A stretch of 64,000 nt of DNA, taken from contig BPQB01000102.1 of NCBI GenBank assembly GCA_019973155.2, forward strand, positions 1 to 64,000, written 5' to 3'. The position numbers and the translations under genes were made by a program. Numbering within the stretch: position 1 is the first letter of the stretch; each line of letters starts with the position of its first letter. Shown here one piece after another: positions 22,870 to 34,192 of this stretch. The notes under the pieces are model-generated. The model worked only from the letters and a program-made list of their open reading frames with translations, searched no databases and was not told the DNA's origin. Source of the DNA: Phanerochaete sordida. Its lineage: Eukaryota; Basidiomycota; Agaricomycetes; Polyporales; Phanerochaetaceae.

Positions 22870-23760
22870 GATTCGTAATATAAGCGCTCTTGATGGCATC
22901 AGAACTATGCAATCAGTGATTCTGGATTATAATCGCATTTTCCTGACATTTGTAGCATTTTATATGAGCTTCCAAGAATACAAATACGTAGTCCTGGTGC
23001 AAATTCCCAATTGAGACACTGTTGATGGCATCAAAACTGTACAACAAGCATTCCTGGATTATAATCACATTTCTCCGATATTTCTAGCATTTTTGTGGAC
23101 CTGCAAACACATAAAAGAGCTTGTGCTAGTATGATTACGTAACGAGGACGCATTTGATGGCATCAGAACTATACAACAGGTATCTCTGGAATATCCTGCC
23201 ATTTTCCCGATATTTCTAGCATTTTATTTGAGCTCCAGGTGCAGAAACCTGGTCAAGGCCCCTATTCTTGCTTACATCTGGCGATCACGTAGGCTAACCG
23301 CAGAGCTCGTCAAGCTCTGCGGTTAGCCTACGTGATCAGAGCTGCATAAGCAAGAATGAATGACCCCAAGGCTTTTCAGCTTTGGAGAGCTCAGATAAAA
23401 TGCCATAAATATCTGGAAAATGACAGGATATTCTGGGGACACCTGTTGTATAGTTCTGATGCCATCAATAGCGTTCGCATTACGTAATCATACCAGACAA
23501 AGTGTGTTTATGTCTTTGCAGGCCCACAAAAATGCTAGAAACATCAGCAAAATGCAAGTATAATACAGCAATGCTTGTTGTACAGTTTTGATCCCATCAA
23601 CCATGTCTTTATTAGGGAATAACACTGACACTGGGGGTTTTATACTTCTGGAGGCTCACAAAAATGCTAGAAATAGCAGAAAAATGCGATTATAATCCAG
23701 AGACATCTTTTACACGCCTTTGATGCCATTAGCACTGCCACAACTGGGAATGAACCGCCA
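22870..23760. repeat. Long imperfect inverted repeat with three mirrored units per arm
   Basis: The motif TTGATGGCATCA-AACT lies at about 22891, 23033 and 23155 on the left. Its complement lies at about 23466, 23597 and 23728 on the right. Distances from the hairpin centre (23310) are about 419, 277 and 155 on the left and 156, 287 and 418 on the right. Sequence between the units (TTATAATC, TTTCTAGCATTTTTGTGG) is also mirrored. Confidence 0.8.
23283..23337. repeat. Perfect 25-bp inverted repeat with 5-nt loop
   Basis: The arm 23283-23307 (starting GATCACGTAGGCTAACCGCA) is exactly complementary to 23313-23337 across the loop CGTCA. It is the centre of the larger foldback. Confidence 0.95.
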
Positions 23761-25865
23761 AGGCATGGCTTTTCTGTCACCAGAGGCTTATATGAAACAC
23801 CAGAAATGCTATTATAATATAGAAGTGGTCTTGATATAGATTTAAGACAGCCAGGAGCCTCCTAAGCCAATAAATTGTATTCCTGCTGGAATTTTCCAAG
23901 CTTAAGGGCATCTGGACTGCATCAAGAATGAGGGAGAAATGTAAATAGGATCTGAAGATATATTTGTACAGCCTTGATGGCATCTGCTCTGCTGCAAACT
24001 GAAATGTACTATGTGCTCACCTTTTTTAAAATGTTGAATAGGCATAAGAGACAACAACTGAGATAGGCAGATTTAACTTTAATCAGCTTCTGCCACATGT
24101 GCTTGTGTGTTTGTATAGCTAGTCCTTAGTTGAGTATGCTCTTATTTAGCAACTATAGCCCTGCATCCAATCTTTCCATGTCCAGTGCTGCTCCAAATTG
24201 TGCTCTAGTTTGGCAGTGGTAGTGGTATCAAGCAGTGTTTATCTTTATTCGTATTTTTGGTCTATACTTTGTATTCATAAACATGGCCAGGTGATGCAAG
24301 GAGTTGTCTGTATAGCTAGGTTTCCAAGACTCTGTTGAGAACTTTGTTGAAGTGCTTTGCATGTGGATTTTTGGTCTACTGCAGAACAACCTGAAAGGGG
24401 ATCTTTTTAAACTCTGCTCCTCATTTCCACAACACTTTTTTCTCCAACTCTCCCCTCTCTGTCCTTTTTTTCTCTGCTCATATATCTTTTCAAACATATC
24501 TTGCTATATTATTATTGCCATACCAGAGTACTATAGGCGGCAAAACACTGGCATAATGCTGAGATCACAACAAGCAGGTGGTGAAGCTTGGTCATGACTG
24601 GAAAACAGATGGCAACAAACATTTAGGTAGCTAGAGATTTGTCCAGAGACTTGGCACCTTCCAAGGAAATCATTTTTTCATCCTCTACAACAATCTTCAC
24701 TATTCCCAGAGAATCTTCTGCTACAAGTCCTCAGAGTTCTGATTCAGGTCTGAAATTCACAAGATACTTCTGGCAAATTCTACAGTATTTTACAACATTT
24801 CTTGCTCTTCCAAACTTAGTCTTCAGCTCTGCTGAGTTCATTCGTCACATTGAGGTCTAGAAAAAGAGCAGAATACTGACTCCAAGACAAGGTTGCCTGG
24901 CCTCAGCTTCAAAAAAGGAAGCAAACCCTCATGTTTTGCTGAGAGTGCAGAGATTCAGCTCATTTATATCTTGTGTGAGACAACTTTAATACAAAATAGC
25001 AAGCCTTTTAAAAAAAGCACTGGGGCCCCAGGTCCTTTGTATATCTGCAGCTTTAGACAACTATCCATTGATACACAGCATTGGTATTTAATAAGTATAA
25101 GTGTATGCTGTATTGTTGTACTGTAATAACTCAGCATGTGAAGTCAGCACTCAGGTGAACAAGCCACTATCCATGGGTAAATCTTCATGTATGCTAAGTT
25201 ACCATGGCCTTCAAGCCTGCAGATTATTTTCGCATTTTCTGATATTTAAAACGCTGTTTTGTGTTGGCTTTCTCAGACCTATCGACTCTTGCACTAAATC
25301 AGGATGCTGAATTATCAGCCAATATTCAGACCAATGTGTGCTGCAGCAAAGTGCACGTTACTCTGTGCATGCAAGGACAGGTTAGTAGAAATAGTGAGCC
25401 AGAGCCCTTTTTAGCTTTTAAAAGCATTTTACAGTCACTGAATCTATGTACTTGCATGCAAGGCTTAAAGAATATGTATAGATCCATAGCATGGATATCA
25501 CTACTCTGGATGTATGTCAGTCTCTATCTGCAGCAAGCAAGCGCTTAGTGGGCGCTTATTGAGCGCTGAGCTTGTAAGTTATTCTCTGTTTTGCAGCACA
25601 AGGAGATGAAAACTATGCAACATTTGTACATATTCTAAAAGCTACTGATGACCTCCATCCACTAGTAGTACAACTACCACAATGTGGCCACTTTTCAGAA
25701 GTGCCCTCAGCATGAGCACGTGACACTTGGTCTAAGCGCTCAAAGAAAAGCAAGCAATTGCTGAGGCTCATTGGACAATCTGACAAGCTCAGTGTGACCG
25801 ATGCATAGTTGAGGCCTATGTCTATACATATACACAGTACTAGCTTGAAAGACGAGGCACAGCAG

Positions 25866-26044
25866 GCTGAAAAAATCGAGCAAGTTTCAATAGAAACTTT
25901 GTAATGAATTCAAGCGGAGCTTGAACATTGTGTATTGAAGTAACAAACAAAGTTCCCACGCATAGGGCCAAGGTTCGTAACGGTGCTGAAAAGGTCCCAA
26001 AGCTGTCACCCGTAAGGACGATTCTTCATTTCATTCAGAAATCG
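25866..26044 (+). repeat. Conserved terminal block of repeat family X, copy 3
   Basis: It matches 5054-5224 in order and landmarks (CAAGTTTCAATA, AAGCGGAGC, GTTCCCACGCATAGGG, GATTCTTCATTTCATTCAGA). Confidence 0.75.
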
Positions 26045-26298
26045 TAATTAAATGATGTCCAGGAAAACAAAACACGTTTGACCTCGAGGATGGTTCCGAA
26101 ATCCAGGATGGCCTTCTCCAGCATGTTGAGAGTGGCTTCGGTGTGGACCTCTAGACCGCCCAGAGTCTAGCAGCAGGTGTAGTTCCGAATGAATCGCATC
26201 AGGGTATATTCACGGGGACATTCATCTTTCGGAAGGACATTGAAGCACCCATGAATAATTACCTGAGCTCAGTGAGTCTGACATCATGAATTGTTATA

Positions 26299-26882
26299 CA
26301 GTTGAAACCCTCATAATGCATGAGCTCACAGTGCATAAATTCTCGTAATGCATCACCAAAGGCTGGTCCCACCTGCGTGCCGGCCAAATATGCACGAAAA
26401 TCTAGTATTGCATAATGCATGCAATTTTGCTCTGATTTATGCATTTCTGGCGGACATTATAATGGATCAGAGAGCGTTGATGCACCAAAAATGTACCAGA
26501 AACGGAAGTGGCCAATGCTTCAGGTTGTGCTTGGTCCATGCAATAAACAATGCAGTGGTTGAGGGCCACTGCTATGCCACCAAGTTGCTTTCTTACTCTT
26601 ACCACCACTGTAACCTCATTCTTGTGTAATGTCGTCTCAGCCGGATCCCAAAACATCTGCAGAACTTAAATGCAAGCCAAGAGCGCCACCTGCACCATAT
26701 ACACAAAAGCCACTGAACGCACACAAATGTGACAAATGTGTGACATTATTGGGTGGAGGTCACGATACCTCACGCATGGTCACAAAAGTCGCATATGTGT
26801 GACAAACCTCGTTGTGCATACAACCTCATAATGCATAGCAAAAGTGGGGTACGGACCGTATGCGTTATGAGGTTTTCAACTG
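26299..26882. mobile_element. TA-flanked MITE-like element (584 bp), pogo/Tc1-mariner type
   Basis: The left end CAGTTGAAACCCTCATAATG and the reverse-complemented right end CAGTTGAAAACCTCATAACG are terminal inverted repeats of at least 23 bp with two mismatches. Both ends are flanked by TA (26297-26298 and 26883-26884). There is no transposase ORF. It lies in an intron of the Plavaka gene. The MITE at 53284-53484 has related ends. Confidence 0.85.
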
Positions 26883-29314
26883 TATATGAATATGTACCTT
26901 TGCCAAGTCGTCATATTTAGATCCATCTGTGAACGAGATTTGGGTAAATCTGCGGTCGAAATGGGTGAGATTTCGCCACCGAGGAATGTTCATGACTCTG
27001 AATCAAACTGTCAGGGTCAGCTCTCCGCTCTGCAAATGGGAATGGTAGAATAAAATACCCTTCGTCAAGCAAGACATTGAAATGTCGTCCGTCTCCGGTC
27101 CAGTCCTTCATGCGGGTCTTTAGCTCTTTCAGGCAGTGATATCCAAAGAGACCGTTGCCAAAGTAGTGCAGCTCGTCAAAGGAGCTGGCCTTGGAAGGAT
27201 CGGTATATGGCCATGACCACATGATGCTCTGTATAAATATGAGAGTTTAATTGTAGTAGAACCGTTTGTGTTGCACTCACCGGTATGGGTCGAACGCCAA
27301 GTTTACGACTGTCTTCTTCTCGCTGAAGGGCAGTTGCACCTCGGAGGGCCTCCTTGCACTCCTCCACCGTCTGAATGTCATATTTGGTCGACAGGTCTGA
27401 CAGCTCTTCGTGAGGAACATGGCAGACCGGGCAAGGGAAGTTGCAGTTATTTCCCCGATTTAGAGTCATCATCACTCTGGAGGGGAAAGTGGTTAGAAAT
27501 ATTACTGAAAATTGACTGGCTACATACTACTCCTCGTAGTCGCCTGCAAAGATATTCATGAATGTGTAGAAACACCTGTCCATGTCATCGCCACAGTGGA
27601 CAGACATTCCCACACCCAGCTGGGATTCTGAGATCAGAGGCTTGAAAAGAGGCTGACCGCTTCATGCCAAACTCGACGCTTGTGATTAGCCCATGAGGTG
27701 GTGCCTGCAAATTCCGTAGGATCTCCAGGCTACCAGAGATGGCTTTATAGGTATAAATAAAAACTCGGACGGTTAATAGAGTGGCTCACATCAGGTAGGA
27801 AACCGACCACATGCCCGCCTCCGAGCCCAACCCCATGGCGAACGTCAGCATCCAGATTGGTGATGCGCATGACCACCGGATACCCCTTCTGTGTGCCGAA
27901 TGTAGACAACTTGTTCTTGTTTGCATAGATATATATTCCCAAGGGAGTTCCATCCTCCGGAATCTGAGACTACAAAGTATTTAATTAATCCGCGGTGAGA
28001 GCTATAGAGCTGAAAATAACCAGAGCATACCTGGACGTTCCACATATACGAACCAGTGACTGGCTCTGCCTCCCAGAAGTCCTCCCATGTTTCTCCGTTC
28101 CACTTCGACATTCGACGAGCATCCCACTGGAAGTGCGGTGCAAGCTTGGGGTCTTCCAGCATGGTCTTGACGAGATTCTGAGTATTTCGCGCCCACACCT
28201 CATAATTGCTGCCTTTGCCCTTGTGAGGAACCTCAATATTGTGCTCCTTAAACTACGAGATTGCTCATGAATTTTACAAAAAGAATACAAAGACATCATC
28301 AAATGCTACATACCCCAGGATAGCAGGACCGAGCATGACTCCAAACTGCGTCTACATCCTGGGGAGTCTTGAATGATAAGTCAGATTGGCGACGAGCCAT
28401 CCAGTGCATGACGTCAAGGACGACGCCGACCTGCTCAGCCTTCATGCCGCTCTGCAGAACAGCGTTGGCGAACTCGTAGTTGTAACTGGAGTTGCAAGGC
28501 CTCCATGGCTCCTTATCCTGCAGTTTCATGGTGGGTCGTTCCTTGGTCCAGTTCTCAAAGTGAAAGGTGCTGATTCCTCGGCCGCTGTTCCGGTGATACT
28601 CCACCTTGATGTCGTTCATCTTCGGCTGTTCGCCCTCTGGCACAGGCTCAGGGACCGGCCGCTGTGCTGGAGCTGGAGGGTCCGGTGCCTGTGTGGGAGC
28701 CTTCGCATAATCTTTGGCAATCACAGCGGTGGAAGACATGCCGGATTCTGAAGAGCCAGTTAGCTATCGAGAGCTTGCCATGAATGCCATAGCAGTGTAC
28801 GTACCGCCGAGCGTAGTGTGCTCTCCAGCCTGGGAACCAGCGGAGGAATCATTGTCCGCGTAAGGATTTCAGGAATCCTGCAGCACTGCAGCAATAAAAT
28901 TTGTGAAATGGGAGCCAAAAACGAACAAAACACTGACCTTCGACTGGCGGCGGGTCAGGCTGCTGAGGAGCCTCCACCACAGCCTCCACCACGCTTGCAA
29001 GTCTCTGTCGCTTGGCTGGTTGCTGTTAGATCAGTAGCCCAAAGGCCTACGCCAGTCAGTGGTCACTCACCTGTTCTGATGTTCTGCAACGCTTTCCGGT
29101 CATGCTCCAACCTCTCCAAGGTCGCTTGGCAGGCGTCGGTGTGCTGCTTGTATCCCCTAGCACCCAAGAAGGTGTTAGGACATATGGGACACTTTTGTTT
29201 CTTTTTGTGCTTGTAGTGCCCCCAACCAGTCATTGTCAAAAACTTAGATAACGCAGGTAGAAAGAAATGTGTCAGCCCAACGGTATGCAGTTTAGCAGAG
29301 CTTTCACAGCTCAC

Positions 29315-29692
29315 TAAGCGGGTAGGATTGTGCAGATATTGGAGGGGAACAACCTATCTTACAACAGGAAGGGAAGTATGTACAGCAAGAGGGAGGGGGA
29401 GAGACGGCGGGGGTGGTGGGAGTTGCACTACCCTAAGCTCATGCAGATGCAGCACAGGAGCCATACTCCAAATTAAGCAAGATACTGATAACCCGCCTTA
29501 TAATCAATCTTGACCGCATCGTGAGCAATCAGCCTGTTCCTGAGAACATCTTTAGCGCTTCCGTGAGCGTTTCGTGAGCGCTACCTATTATGAGCGGCAA
29601 GAGCTTTTTCCGACATATCAGGCTATATACTGCAGGTGATTACATTCTTATTATTGCCCACACATATTCAGATATACAGAATTTATTCATCA
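29315..29692. other. Region between Plavaka gene start and DDE transposon
   Basis: No gene is recognised. It contains short inverted motifs (GCGCTTCCGTGAGCGTTTCGTGAGCGC region near 29556) and would include the upstream region of the Plavaka transcript. Confidence 0.4.
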
Positions 29693-29694
29693 TA

Positions 29695-32600
29695 AGATAG
29701 CGGTCACCAGGAACGGGCACCCTTATGTAAGCAGGTGCCTGCCACCGACAACGAGAGAAATTACACCGTTGCAAGTTCATGAAGGCCAAAAGTAGCTTAT
29801 AGAGCCTGTACAGACAGTACAGCCCGGCACCTATAAAACGGATTTCGAAGACTGGCTTTATTGCTCGAGAAATTTCCTGATTTTTTCCCCAATGACCAAA
29901 CACATTTTTGAGGCATCCCAAGCACATTCACGAAGATGGGTTTTGGACAAGGCCAAGATTTGACCAGGCACTTACCGGGCGCTTACCGCAAACGGAAAGT
30001 GCGGGAGGGCGGAATGCCGCCGCCGTTCAGGCTCAAACACCACATTCTCGACACCAATTTATTCGTTCACACCCAATTATCAATGGGGAAGCTTCTCCGG
30101 CACCTGAAGGCTCATTCCAAGAACCTAGAGAAGGCCAGAAGTCAGAGAAAATCAGCAAAACTTCGAGAAAGCCAAAGCCCGCAGCTAGACTCACCTGCAA
30201 GCCCGGTCTCCGAGCCGCAGTCGAGCATTGGGCTAATCTGGGTGGAGGAGCAACTGATCCCTGCTATTATGGAGGAGTCAGACGAAGAAGACGACGACAG
30301 TGAAAGCGATGAGGAGGAGGAGATCATGGATGAAGAGGAGGAGGAGGAGGAGGAGGATGAAGGCAAAGATGGGGCTGAGGAGGATGACCAGGAGCTCACC
30401 GTAAACAAAGAGCAGCTAGAGGACTACGCCACAGTCCTCAGAAAGGCTCAAGAGGTTGCTGCGGCGCAGGAGAGGGCGCGCAAGGCTGCAAGCAAGCGGC
30501 CGGTGCAATACTTGAAGAACTCCTCCAGAACAAAGCAAAGGTGGACTGCTATTCGCCGGGGGCTTCACGAAGAGGGCCAGAGGTTCATTTCAACGTTCTT
30601 CTCACGCAAGCGAAGCCCTGAGAGCGTCGGAGAAGGTACACATGAGGCAGAAGAGGATGTGCTTACCAGGAGTGAAGAAGAACCTATGCAAGAGGACTGG
30701 GGCATAATCGGGCATGAGGAGGTTCCTGTGAGTTAGAATGCAGCTCGGTGGACTGTCAGATACTCACAGAATGACTTTCAGACCTTCCAAGCGACGGATT
30801 CTATCGCGCAGACGTCTCCTTCGCCTGCTAGCAGCGAAGCTTCCCTTTTTGCAGCCCCTGTTACATCTGCAGCCCCTCCGGTCGTTGTGACAGACAAACA
30901 GCGTCGCAGGGTCGAAGACCTCCTTGCAGAGCTTCGTCAGAAGCGACTAGCTCAGGCGGAGAACCCTACAGAACCAGAGAAGCATTCAGAGCCTACAACA
31001 GCGGCTGGACAATACTGGAAAGACATACCCGGACTCGAGAAGGCTGCAAGGCTCCTGCTGCTGAAGAGCAAGGACAAGAAATTGGACGTCGTCTTCAGGG
31101 CTCGCATCACTAGCATGCTCGGGGCAACCAACCTTCACCTCAACCCGGAGGTCCCCTGTACATGGCGAGAAGCGTCAGTTCTTGCTTCAAAGGCAGCGGG
31201 TCACAGCAGGAAGCATGGACGCACCATCCAAGGGTGGGTAAGCCACTTCATGAAGACCGGAAAGCTTCCGCTACATGGCTATGGCTATAAACGGTTCAGC
31301 ATTCTCGACGATGAAGACATTTCGAGCGACCTACAGGCGCACCTTCTCGAGACCTCGAAGGGTCGTTTCATTCGTGCTGCGGACATTGTCGAGTTCATGG
31401 CAACTCTGAAGATGAAGGAGAAGCTGGCTGCCGTTGGAAAGACGGCCGTATCAGAGAGAACGGCGCGACGCTGGCTGAAGAAGCTCGACTGGCGTTACAA
31501 GCGCGAACCGAACGGCATGTATATCGATGGCCATGAGCGCGAGAATGTTGTTGCATACCGGAAGGAGTTTGTTGAGTGGTGGAAAACCTATGAGCTGTGC
31601 ATAGTCACCTACAACAACGACGGCAATGAGGCTCATAAGCTCACCGGATTTCCTGTGGCTGGTCAGCCATTCCGCCTCATCCTCGTCACCCATGACAAAT
31701 TCACCTTCTACACAAACAACCGTCGCCAGACCAAGTGGTACCATAGCTCGCAGAAGGCGACACCAGTTCGGAAGGGGGAAGGCGAGTCCATTATGGTGTC
31801 AGACTTCCTGACGGTAGAGTGGGGATGCTTGAAGGACAGGGAGGAGTGAGTCGCATCTGCTCTGCATCATTCCATGTAGGGATACAAATCTCACGCACCA
31901 AATAGGGAGGCGCGGATCCTTTTCTGCGCAGGCAAGAATCGAGACAGGTACTTCAACGCTAATGACTTGATCTGCCAAGTTGAAAAGGCCATCGAAATTT
32001 TTTCGAAGGGAAGACAAATGGCTTCACTGTGGGGCTCTGGCTCTTCAACAACGCCACAAGTCACCAGAAGCAAGCTTCAGATGCGCTTACAGCAAGGTAT
32101 ATGCCCAAGGGCTCATCTGAGACCTGAACACCAAAAAGCGGCGTACAAATGCGTCAGGGATGGTACATGAAAGGCAGCGAGAAGATTTACCAAGACTTGT
32201 ACTTCCCCAATGACCATCCCACAATGCCGGGATGGTTCAAAGGGATAGCCGTGATTATCCAGGAATGCAGACTTTGGCCGGCTCATGGTGAGCTTCTGGC
32301 ACAATGCACTGGCTTCAAATGCAAAGCCGGTCGGACCTCGTGCTGCTGCCGCCGTCTTCTGTTCACACAGCCGGATTTTCCCGCGGTCACATTTGTGACT
32401 TCTACCCAAAATTCCACCCTGAGACAAATTTCATCGAGCAGTATTGGGGATATTCGAAGCTACATTACCGTATGACCCCGCTCACACACAGCATTGATGA
32501 GATGGAGGCGAACGTACTTGCGGCGCTCGACAAGCCGACGCTCCTCCAGATCCGTCGGTGCGTCGCGCTTTATGGCGCTGATGGCATCATGCTGACTTCG

Positions 32601-32953
32601 GACTCAGGTGGGCCAACCGTGCCGCCCGTTTTATCTCTACGTATACACAGGGATTAGATGGCGCTAAAGCTGCATATGCCAACAGGAAGTATCATGGGCA
32701 TTGAATGCTTCCTTCTGCAACTGCAAAGGCTCTTCAGGTTGAGTTCAAACAGTGGCTGTCAGTTAAATTCGGAAAATAGCGTGTATTTATATGTCATACA
32801 TGAACTAGACAAACATCTATTGCATTCTGGTGTCCCGCTACCCTTGATAAATGTGTCCGAGCCTCGAGACCTGAGATTTGACCACTCACACGGTCACGTG
32901 CAGGCACCTACGAACGCTTACATAAGGGTGCCCGTTCCTAGTGACCGCTATCT
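29695..32953 (+). mobile_element. DDE transposon with 38-bp terminal inverted repeats (3259 bp), TA target site
   Basis: The left end AGATAGCGGTCACCAGGAAC and the reverse-complemented right end AGATAGCGGTCACTAGGAAC continue through GGGCACCCTTATGTAAGC with one mismatch in 38 bp. TA flanks both ends (29693-29694, 32954-32955). The only large coding region is the transposase remnant at 29936-32704, in the same orientation. Confidence 0.85.
29936..32704 (+). pseudogene. DDE-superfamily transposase, inactivated
   Basis: A first frame (29936-30736) has a basic start and a long Asp/Glu run (about 30283-30390). After an intron-like gap, 30887-31849 encodes a helix-turn-helix-like part (SERTARRWLKKLDWRYKRE) and the first catalytic region (RLILVTHDKFTFYTNN). 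An intron at 31847-31879 follows. The second catalytic Asp is lost: the region reads WLFNNATSHQKQ. The Glu region NFIEQYWG is kept. Damage: a frameshift near 32010, TGA at about 32131 and a small deletion near 32370 before RGHICDFYPKFHPE. The end ANRKYHGH matches the usual end of this fungal transposase family. Confidence 0.75.
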
Positions 32954-32955
32954 TA

Positions 32956-33549
32956 GAGCTACATAGATGCATGGACAGTTCAGCTTGTCAGAGATTGTTA
33001 GCATAGAGCTTAGCTATAACGAATACTATGAGTTTAGCATGCTGCGAGAGCTCGAATTGTAAAACATCGGAGCTATACAGGCCCTACATGTTGACTGCAC
33101 TGGCGACAAATACTGTAGCTGTCAATGTCACCGTCATCATTGTGAACCGGTCGCGACACACCATATGTCTCTCAGTTATGATGGCCATAGTGGCGGTCGC
33201 GCACCTAGCTATGGGTTATCGCAATTCGCGTCCACTACACATGAGACGCTCCAAAGCCTGGTCGCGGACGCATTAACACCACTCTAGGCCAGGTTGCGCA
33301 ATTCACTGCTTTCGTGGTTTGTGGTCTTTGGGTTTTTCTTCAAAGCACATGGCGGTGTATGGCTCAGTGTGGTTGTCGGCATTTGAGCGCGGAGTTGGAC
33401 TTGGAGCTGCGTAGGTCGAGATAGACTGAGAGAGGTGTATGCAAGGAGAGCATTGGCAGGTGATGGAATTCAGCTGCCAGTTGTTCTTGAAGTGCATAAG
33501 CGCAGCAATCACTGTTAATTCGTGCTTGGGCAATAAGCGTACATACCGT
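32956..33549. other. Spacer between two transposons
   Basis: Short overlapping frames only; no repeat, splice structure or known motif is recognised. Confidence 0.5.
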
Positions 33550-33554
33550 GTGAT

Positions 33555-34129
33555 TATCACAGTTCTTACTCACCTAGCTATGGCCTAGGGGAGAGGTCTT
33601 GATAGCAAGAGAGGAGTAGTAAGAGCTGAGTGTAAAGAGGACACAAACGACGTTGTTGAGTCTGGGGTGCAGCCCCCAGACCTCCCTGCTTATATACATG
33701 CATAGGGGGACCTCAGGGACCCTACATGACCCCTGGGACTACTACCAAATGGAGTCAGACCGACTGGTCTGACTCATCCTGACTCCAGTCTGACTCAGCA
33801 TGAGTCAGCATGACTCATCTTCTGAGTCAGCACGTCAGGTGACCACTCCAGACCTGGCCTTGCCCATGGTCCAGGCTCTGGTGGGGTCTGGACCTTGTAT
33901 CTAGACTATCTAGGACGCTTTTGGATACTATCTATAGATAAGATAACTCTACCACTGATCCCTTGATTATCCTCCACCCATCACATGACTTTCATGTGAC
34001 CGTGTCAGTCACGTGACCGTGTCTCGGTGTCTAACCCTTATGAGCATGTCTGAGCGTGTCTACACGTGTCTGCGTGTCTTCTGGGCCTATAAGCGCGTGT
34101 ATAGGGCGCTTAGGTGTAAATCCGTGACA
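33555..34129 (-). repeat. 3' LTR of the chromovirus (575 bp)
   Basis: On the minus strand it runs from TGTCACGG to CTGTGATA. It contains a TATA-like TGTATATAAG (33690-33698) and a cluster of five TGASTCA sites. It appears identical to 41036-41610. Confidence 0.95.
33690..33829 (-). promoter_or_regulatory. LTR promoter block: TATA box and five TGASTCA sites
   Basis: TGACTCA or TGAGTCA occurs at 33770, 33791, 33801, 33811 and 33823 (first base of each), four of them 10-12 bp apart. In the transcription direction they lie upstream of a TATA-like element at 33698-33690. TGASTCA is the binding site of Gcn4/AP-1-type bZIP factors. The 5' LTR carries the same block at 41171-41310. Confidence 0.6.
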
Positions 34130-34192
34130 GTACCCCCTCTTCTGATTCGAGCTCCGTTGAGAAGAACAGTGCGTCTCAGCAATAGAGTCGAT

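Larger units (their letters stand above)
21846..26044 (+). mobile_element. Foldback element, repeat family X copy 3 (about 4.2 kb)
   Basis: The ends read TA-CGATTTCTTCATGA (left) and, reverse complemented, TA-CGATTTCTGAATGA (right), giving short imperfect terminal inverted repeats next to TA. It lies inside what would otherwise be a short intron of the Plavaka gene, since the exons on either side join in the same frame (ILE then EYEQF). No ORF is convincing. Internal structure: a tRNA-like segment at 22311-22383, mirrored arms at 22870-23760 around a perfect hairpin, and the conserved end block at 25866-26044. It looks non-autonomous; the superfamily is unknown. Confidence 0.6.
20757..29314 (-). 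pseudogene. Plavaka-type (CACTA-like) transposase gene, intron-rich, with insertions
   Basis: Exons read from 29314 (or ATG 29237) leftwards. Landmarks in order: a C2H2-like finger (CPICPNTFLGARGYKQHTDAC, split here for length), DIKVEYHRNSGRG with PWRP, LAPHFQWDARRMSKWNG, NKLSTFGTQKGYPVV with GGGHVVGFLPD, FPCPVCHVPHEELSD, SFDELHYFGNGLFG, IPRWRNLTHFDRRF, EKFHGPLRKRYLNRTN, and near the end NVYIFARLVSIF with LVQPFNVGISGRPR. This order is that of fungal Plavaka transposases. Many introns of 50-60 nt separate the exons. Damage seen: a frameshift near 27645, a TAG at about 26170, and C-terminal disruption by 20756. A 584-bp element and a 4.2-kb element sit in two of the introns. Confidence 0.75.

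Noticed and set aside
22870..23760. Regularly spaced repeats as a possible CRISPR array
   Set aside because: The units are long, diverged and mirrored around a hairpin, and the genome is eukaryotic.
30142..30408. Minus-strand poly-Ser frame
   Set aside because: It is the antisense of the Asp/Glu run in the transposase remnant.
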